Source of the DNA: Modestobacter sp. | Lineage (GTDB): Bacteria; Actinomycetota; Actinomycetes; Mycobacteriales; Geodermatophilaceae | Direction of reading: 5' to 3' | Length of the DNA: 8,045 bases | Assembly: GCA_025966175.1 (NCBI GenBank) | Contig: JAOPVN010000193.1 | Coordinates: 1 to 8,045, forward strand | Shown here: positions 6,731 through 8,045 of the stretch, in pieces | Layout of the letters: every line of letters starts with the position of its first letter | Numbering within the stretch: the stretch's first letter is position 1 | Translations under genes and position numbers: made by a program | Notes under the pieces: model-generated | Told to the model about the DNA's origin: nothing | Seen by the model: only the letters and a program-made list of their open reading frames with translations | Database searches by the model: none

Positions 6731-6802
6731 CGGGGCGTGCAGCCGGTCGCTCACTGATCGGCGCTCGAGGCGCTCAGCCCTGTCCCCAGTCGGCACGCCC
6801 CG
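6731..6802. repeat. Perfect 10-bp inverted repeat enclosing a second hairpin
   Basis: CGGGGCGTGC (6731-6740) is the exact reverse complement of GCACGCCCCG (6793-6802), 52 bases apart. Inside, GCCGGTC (6742-6748) pairs with GATCGGC (6756-6762), with one G-U wobble and a 7-nt loop. The element could be a compound terminator between the convergent genes, a structured RNA, or a small palindromic repeat. Nothing in the sequence identifies it further. Confidence 0.4.
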
Positions 6803-6884
6803 GGCCGTCGGGCCGGCACTTCTCAACCAGGCCCTCGAAGAGCTCGGTCAGCATGGCGATGCACCGCCGGCACCGGGGTGCCAC
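6774..6884 (-). CDS. Doubtful small ORF with a CxxC motif (36 codons)
   Basis: On the - strand, GTG 6884 opens a 36-residue frame to the TGA at 6776-6774. It contains CRRC (residues 5-8), a plausible amphipathic helix (AMLTELFEGLVEK, 10-22) and one more Cys at 23. Most codons end in G or C, as in true genes here. Against it: no ribosome site or leaderless -10 box precedes the GTG, an in-frame stop lies three codons upstream, and G/C third bases are easy to obtain in this DNA. It could be the broken 3' end of a lost gene for a small zinc-binding-type protein. I do not recognise the family. Confidence 0.2.
   Translation of the reverse strand: MAPRCRRCIAMLTELFEGLVEKCRPDGPGRADWGQG
6869..6882 (-). 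terminator. Short hairpin downstream of the RDD gene
   Basis: GGCAC (6869-6873) pairs with GTGCC (6878-6882) around CGGG, about 50 bases past the RDD stop on the - strand. The stem is only 5 bp, so this is a weak terminator candidate. It also overlaps the start of the doubtful small ORF. Confidence 0.25.
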
Positions 6885-6932
6885 GACCGGCTGTCAACCA
6901 ACCTCCCGCACCGCCGGGGTCAACCAGTGAGG

Positions 6933-7355
6933 TCAGCGGTCGCGGACGACGGCGGTGTCGGTGAGCCGGTCGTGCAGACCCCGGCCGTCGGAGTCGACCA
7001 CCAGCGCGGGGAGCAGCAGCATCAGCAGGACGGTGCGGACGACGCCGCGCCAGGGGGCCAGCCGCTGACCGGGCCGCGGGTGGGCCAGCCGCAGCCCCAG
7101 CACCCGCATCCCCGGCGTCTGTCCGGTGAGCAGCAGGAACACCACCGTGATCAGCCCGAACGACAGCAGGCTCCAGTTGCGCGGCAGGTCTGGTGCGGTG
7201 ACCAGACCGGCGACGAGGGCCGCGGCGAACGCGTCGATGAGGAACGCGCCGGCCCGCTGCCCGAAACCGGCCAGGGAGCCCGGACCGTCGGCGGGCAGCC
7301 CCAGTGCGGCGCCGCGGGTGCGCTCCTGAGAGGGTGAGGCGTCGTCCCTGGTCAC
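6933..7355 (-). CDS. RDD family membrane protein
   Basis: A 140-residue membrane protein of the RDD family, whose general function is not settled; some members elsewhere are linked to ion or solute transport. After a polar N-terminus of about 30 residues come the family hallmarks: RAGAFLIDAF (34-43) with the Arg and Asp of the first helix, the GQTPGMRVLGLRL loop (78-90), and the closing DSDGRGLHDRLTDTAVV (121-137). Three hydrophobic helices lie at about 36-54, 63-78 and 106-120. I chose GTG 7355 because a TACGCT -10 box lies 6 nt upstream and the family homology begins shortly after. An in-frame ATG at 7550 would overlap the glnA start and its operator and add 65 residues of non-family, Arg/Gly-rich sequence. 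The gene is divergent from glnA and convergent with the response regulator. An RDD gene beside glnA is a known actinobacterial arrangement. Confidence 0.9.
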   Translation of the reverse strand: MTRDDASPSQERTRGAALGLPADGPGSLAGFGQRAGAFLIDAFAAALVAGLVTAPDLPRNWSLLSFGLITVVFLLLTGQTPGMRVLGLRLAHPRPGQRLAPWRGVVRTVLLMLLLPALVVDSDGRGLHDRLTDTAVVRDR

Positions 7356-7361
7356 CTCGCC

Positions 7362-7367
7362 AGCGTA
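7362..7367 (-). promoter_or_regulatory. -10 box of a probable leaderless RDD promoter
   Basis: Read on the - strand, TACGCT (TANNNT) ends 6 nt before the GTG at 7355. No ribosome-binding sequence is seen at normal spacing. The geometry matches that at the DUF4191 and kinase genes. Confidence 0.5.
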
Positions 7368-7454
7368 GGTCCCTCCCGGCGCCGTCCGGCCGGGGCCGAC
7401 CGGTGGGTCACCGACCGTTCCGACTCGCCCTCCGGCGACACGCCGGGGGACGGT

Positions 7455-7492
7455 GTTACCGCGACGAAACACCAGAGACACCCCGGAGCAAC
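7455..7492 (+). promoter_or_regulatory. Tandem GlnR operator upstream of glnA
   Basis: GTTAC (7455-7459), 6 nt, GAAAC (7466-7470) is a perfect GlnR box of the GTNAC-n6-GNAAC type known in Streptomyces and Mycobacterium. After another 6 nt comes a second box, GACAC (7477-7481), 6 nt, GCAAC (7488-7492), with a single departure (A for T at its second base). The 22-bp repeat of two boxes is the arrangement described for actinobacterial glnA promoters. It implies that glnA is controlled by nitrogen supply through GlnR, an OmpR-type regulator that must be encoded elsewhere. Confidence 0.85.
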
Positions 7493-7502
7493 TCCGCGCT
7501 CG

Positions 7503-7508
7503 TAACTT
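7503..7508 (+). promoter_or_regulatory. Probable glnA -10 box
   Basis: TAACTT fits TANNNT and lies 10 nt after the second GlnR box, so that box covers the -35 region. This is the layout of a GlnR-dependent promoter. Transcription would start near 7515, leaving a leader of about 28 nt that includes the GGAGGA ribosome site at 7534-7539. Confidence 0.5.
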
Positions 7509-7542
7509 TCCGCTGAGCTGGCCGTCCATTCCCGGAGGATCG

Positions 7543-8045
7543 ATGTTCAACAGTCCCGACGAGGTAACCGCCTACATCCGCGACAACGACGTGAAGTTCG
7601 TCGATGTGCGGTTCTGCGACCTGCCCGGCGTCATGCAGCACTTCACCATCCCTGCGGAGACGTTCGGTCCGGACACCTTCAGCGAGGGCCTGGGCTTCGA
7701 CGGCTCCTCGATCCGCGGCTTCCAGGCGATCAACGAGTCCGACATGCTGCTGCTGCCCGACGCGAGCAGCGCGTACCTGGACCCGTTCCGCATCCACAAG
7801 ACGCTGAACATCAACTTCTTCATCCACGACCCGATCACGCGCGAGGCCTACAGCCGCGACCCGCGCAACGTGGCGAAGAAGGCCGAGGCCTACCTGGCCA
7901 GTTCCGGTATCGCCGACACGGCGTACTTCGGCCCCGAGGCCGAGTTCTACGTGTTCGACTCGGTGCGGCACAACACCTCGATCAACGAGGGCTACTACCA
8001 CATCGACGCGGTCGAGGGCTCCTGGAACTCGGGCTCGCTGACCGG
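7543..8045 (+). CDS. glnA: Glutamine synthetase type I, N-terminal part (cut by window end)
   Basis: GlnA condenses glutamate and ammonia to glutamine using ATP, the main ammonium-assimilation step, as a cytosolic dodecamer. The first 167 residues are visible; the family is usually about 470-480. The beta-grasp N-terminal domain is present (VKFVDVRFCDLPGVMQHFTI, 17-36), with the conserved GLGFDGSSIRGF loop (49-60) that contributes Asp53 to the neighbouring subunit's active site. ESDMLLLPD (65-73) follows. GPEAEFYVFD (130-139) supplies the first metal-binding glutamates, Glu132 and Glu134. The catalytic half and the Tyr adenylylation site lie beyond the window, so that regulation cannot be judged. 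ATG 7543 has a strong GGAGGA ribosome site at 7534-7539, unlike the leaderless neighbours. The upstream tandem GlnR boxes indicate nitrogen control. Sequence and location match GlnA1, the housekeeping enzyme. Confidence 0.98.
   Translation, partial: MFNSPDEVTAYIRDNDVKFVDVRFCDLPGVMQHFTIPAETFGPDTFSEGLGFDGSSIRGFQAINESDMLLLPDASSAYLDPFRIHKTLNINFFIHDPITREAYSRDPRNVAKKAEAYLASSGIADTAYFGPEAEFYVFDSVRHNTSINEGYYHIDAVEGSWNSGSLT

Larger units (their letters stand above)
6706..6945. repeat. Imperfect direct repeat flanking the convergent gap (copies 6706-6728 and 6923-6945)
   Basis: The two 23-base copies match at 19 positions, including 14 of the first 15 (ACCAGTGGGGTCAGC against ACCAGTGAGGTCAGC). The right copy covers the last codons and stop of the RDD gene, so the left copy looks like a duplicated RDD gene end lying just after the regulator gene. 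It might be a rearrangement scar left when the ABC/two-component cassette arrived. Chance or shared terminator constraints are alternatives. Confidence 0.4.

Noticed and set aside
6853..6930. 25-codon + strand ORF in the convergent gap
   Set aside because: It is very short, has no clear ribosome site or promoter, and its product shows no recognisable pattern.
7356..7550. 65-residue N-terminal extension of the RDD protein from ATG 7550
   Set aside because: It would run through the GlnR boxes and the glnA ribosome site and carries no RDD-family sequence. GTG 7355 fits the promoter and the family better.
1..8045. CRISPR array, insertion sequence, tRNA, rRNA or riboswitch
   Set aside because: I looked for regularly spaced repeats, transposase motifs, cloverleaf-like segments and conserved RNA cores, and saw none. 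A covariance-model scan would be needed to exclude divergent RNAs.

Overview
The window is chromosomal DNA from a high-GC Gram-positive bacterium (Actinomycetota). Nearly every codon in the real genes ends in G or C. The protein set (actinobacterial LipA, a DUF4191 membrane protein, an RDD protein, type I glutamine synthetase) and GlnR-type operator boxes before glnA point the same way. A member of Geodermatophilaceae or a close relative would fit, but that is a guess from general character, not a measurement.

Layout from left to right. (1) The 3' part of a gene for an Ala/Lys-rich coiled-coil protein with one membrane helix and a Pro/Thr/Ser-rich tail, ending in a strong hairpin. (2) lipA (lipoyl synthase), + strand. 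(3) A DUF4191 two-helix membrane protein, + strand, followed by a terminator hairpin. (4) A two-gene ABC exporter operon on the - strand (ATPase, then ABC-2 permease, 4-nt ATGA overlap). (5) Divergently, on the + strand, a NarL-type two-component system (histidine kinase, then response regulator, GTGA overlap). The 134-bp gap between (4) and (5) carries a perfect 11-bp inverted repeat almost exactly at its centre. (6) A 243-bp convergent gap with short repeats and a doubtful small ORF. (7) An RDD-family membrane protein on the - strand. (8) The first 167 codons of glnA on the + strand, cut by the window edge, behind a tandem GlnR operator.

How the genes fit together. lipA, DUF4191, RDD and glnA form a neighbourhood known from other actinobacteria (in Mycobacterium tuberculosis, lipA-Rv2219-Rv2219A-glnA1). 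Here the block appears split between DUF4191 and RDD by the self-contained ABC/two-component cassette, which looks like a sense-and-export module for an envelope stress or toxic compound. Its ligand cannot be read from sequence.

The clearest non-coding signal is that four genes (lipA, DUF4191, the kinase and RDD) have a TANNNT -10 box 6-7 nt before the start codon and no convincing Shine-Dalgarno sequence at normal spacing. This is the pattern of leaderless transcripts, and it helps choose the starts. glnA and the ABC ATPase have Shine-Dalgarno sequences instead. I saw no tRNA, rRNA, CRISPR array, insertion sequence or riboswitch, and no gene-free stretch over 300 bases. I found no clearly new biological system; the most useful leads are the divergent operator, the leaderless promoters and the repeat-bearing convergent gap.
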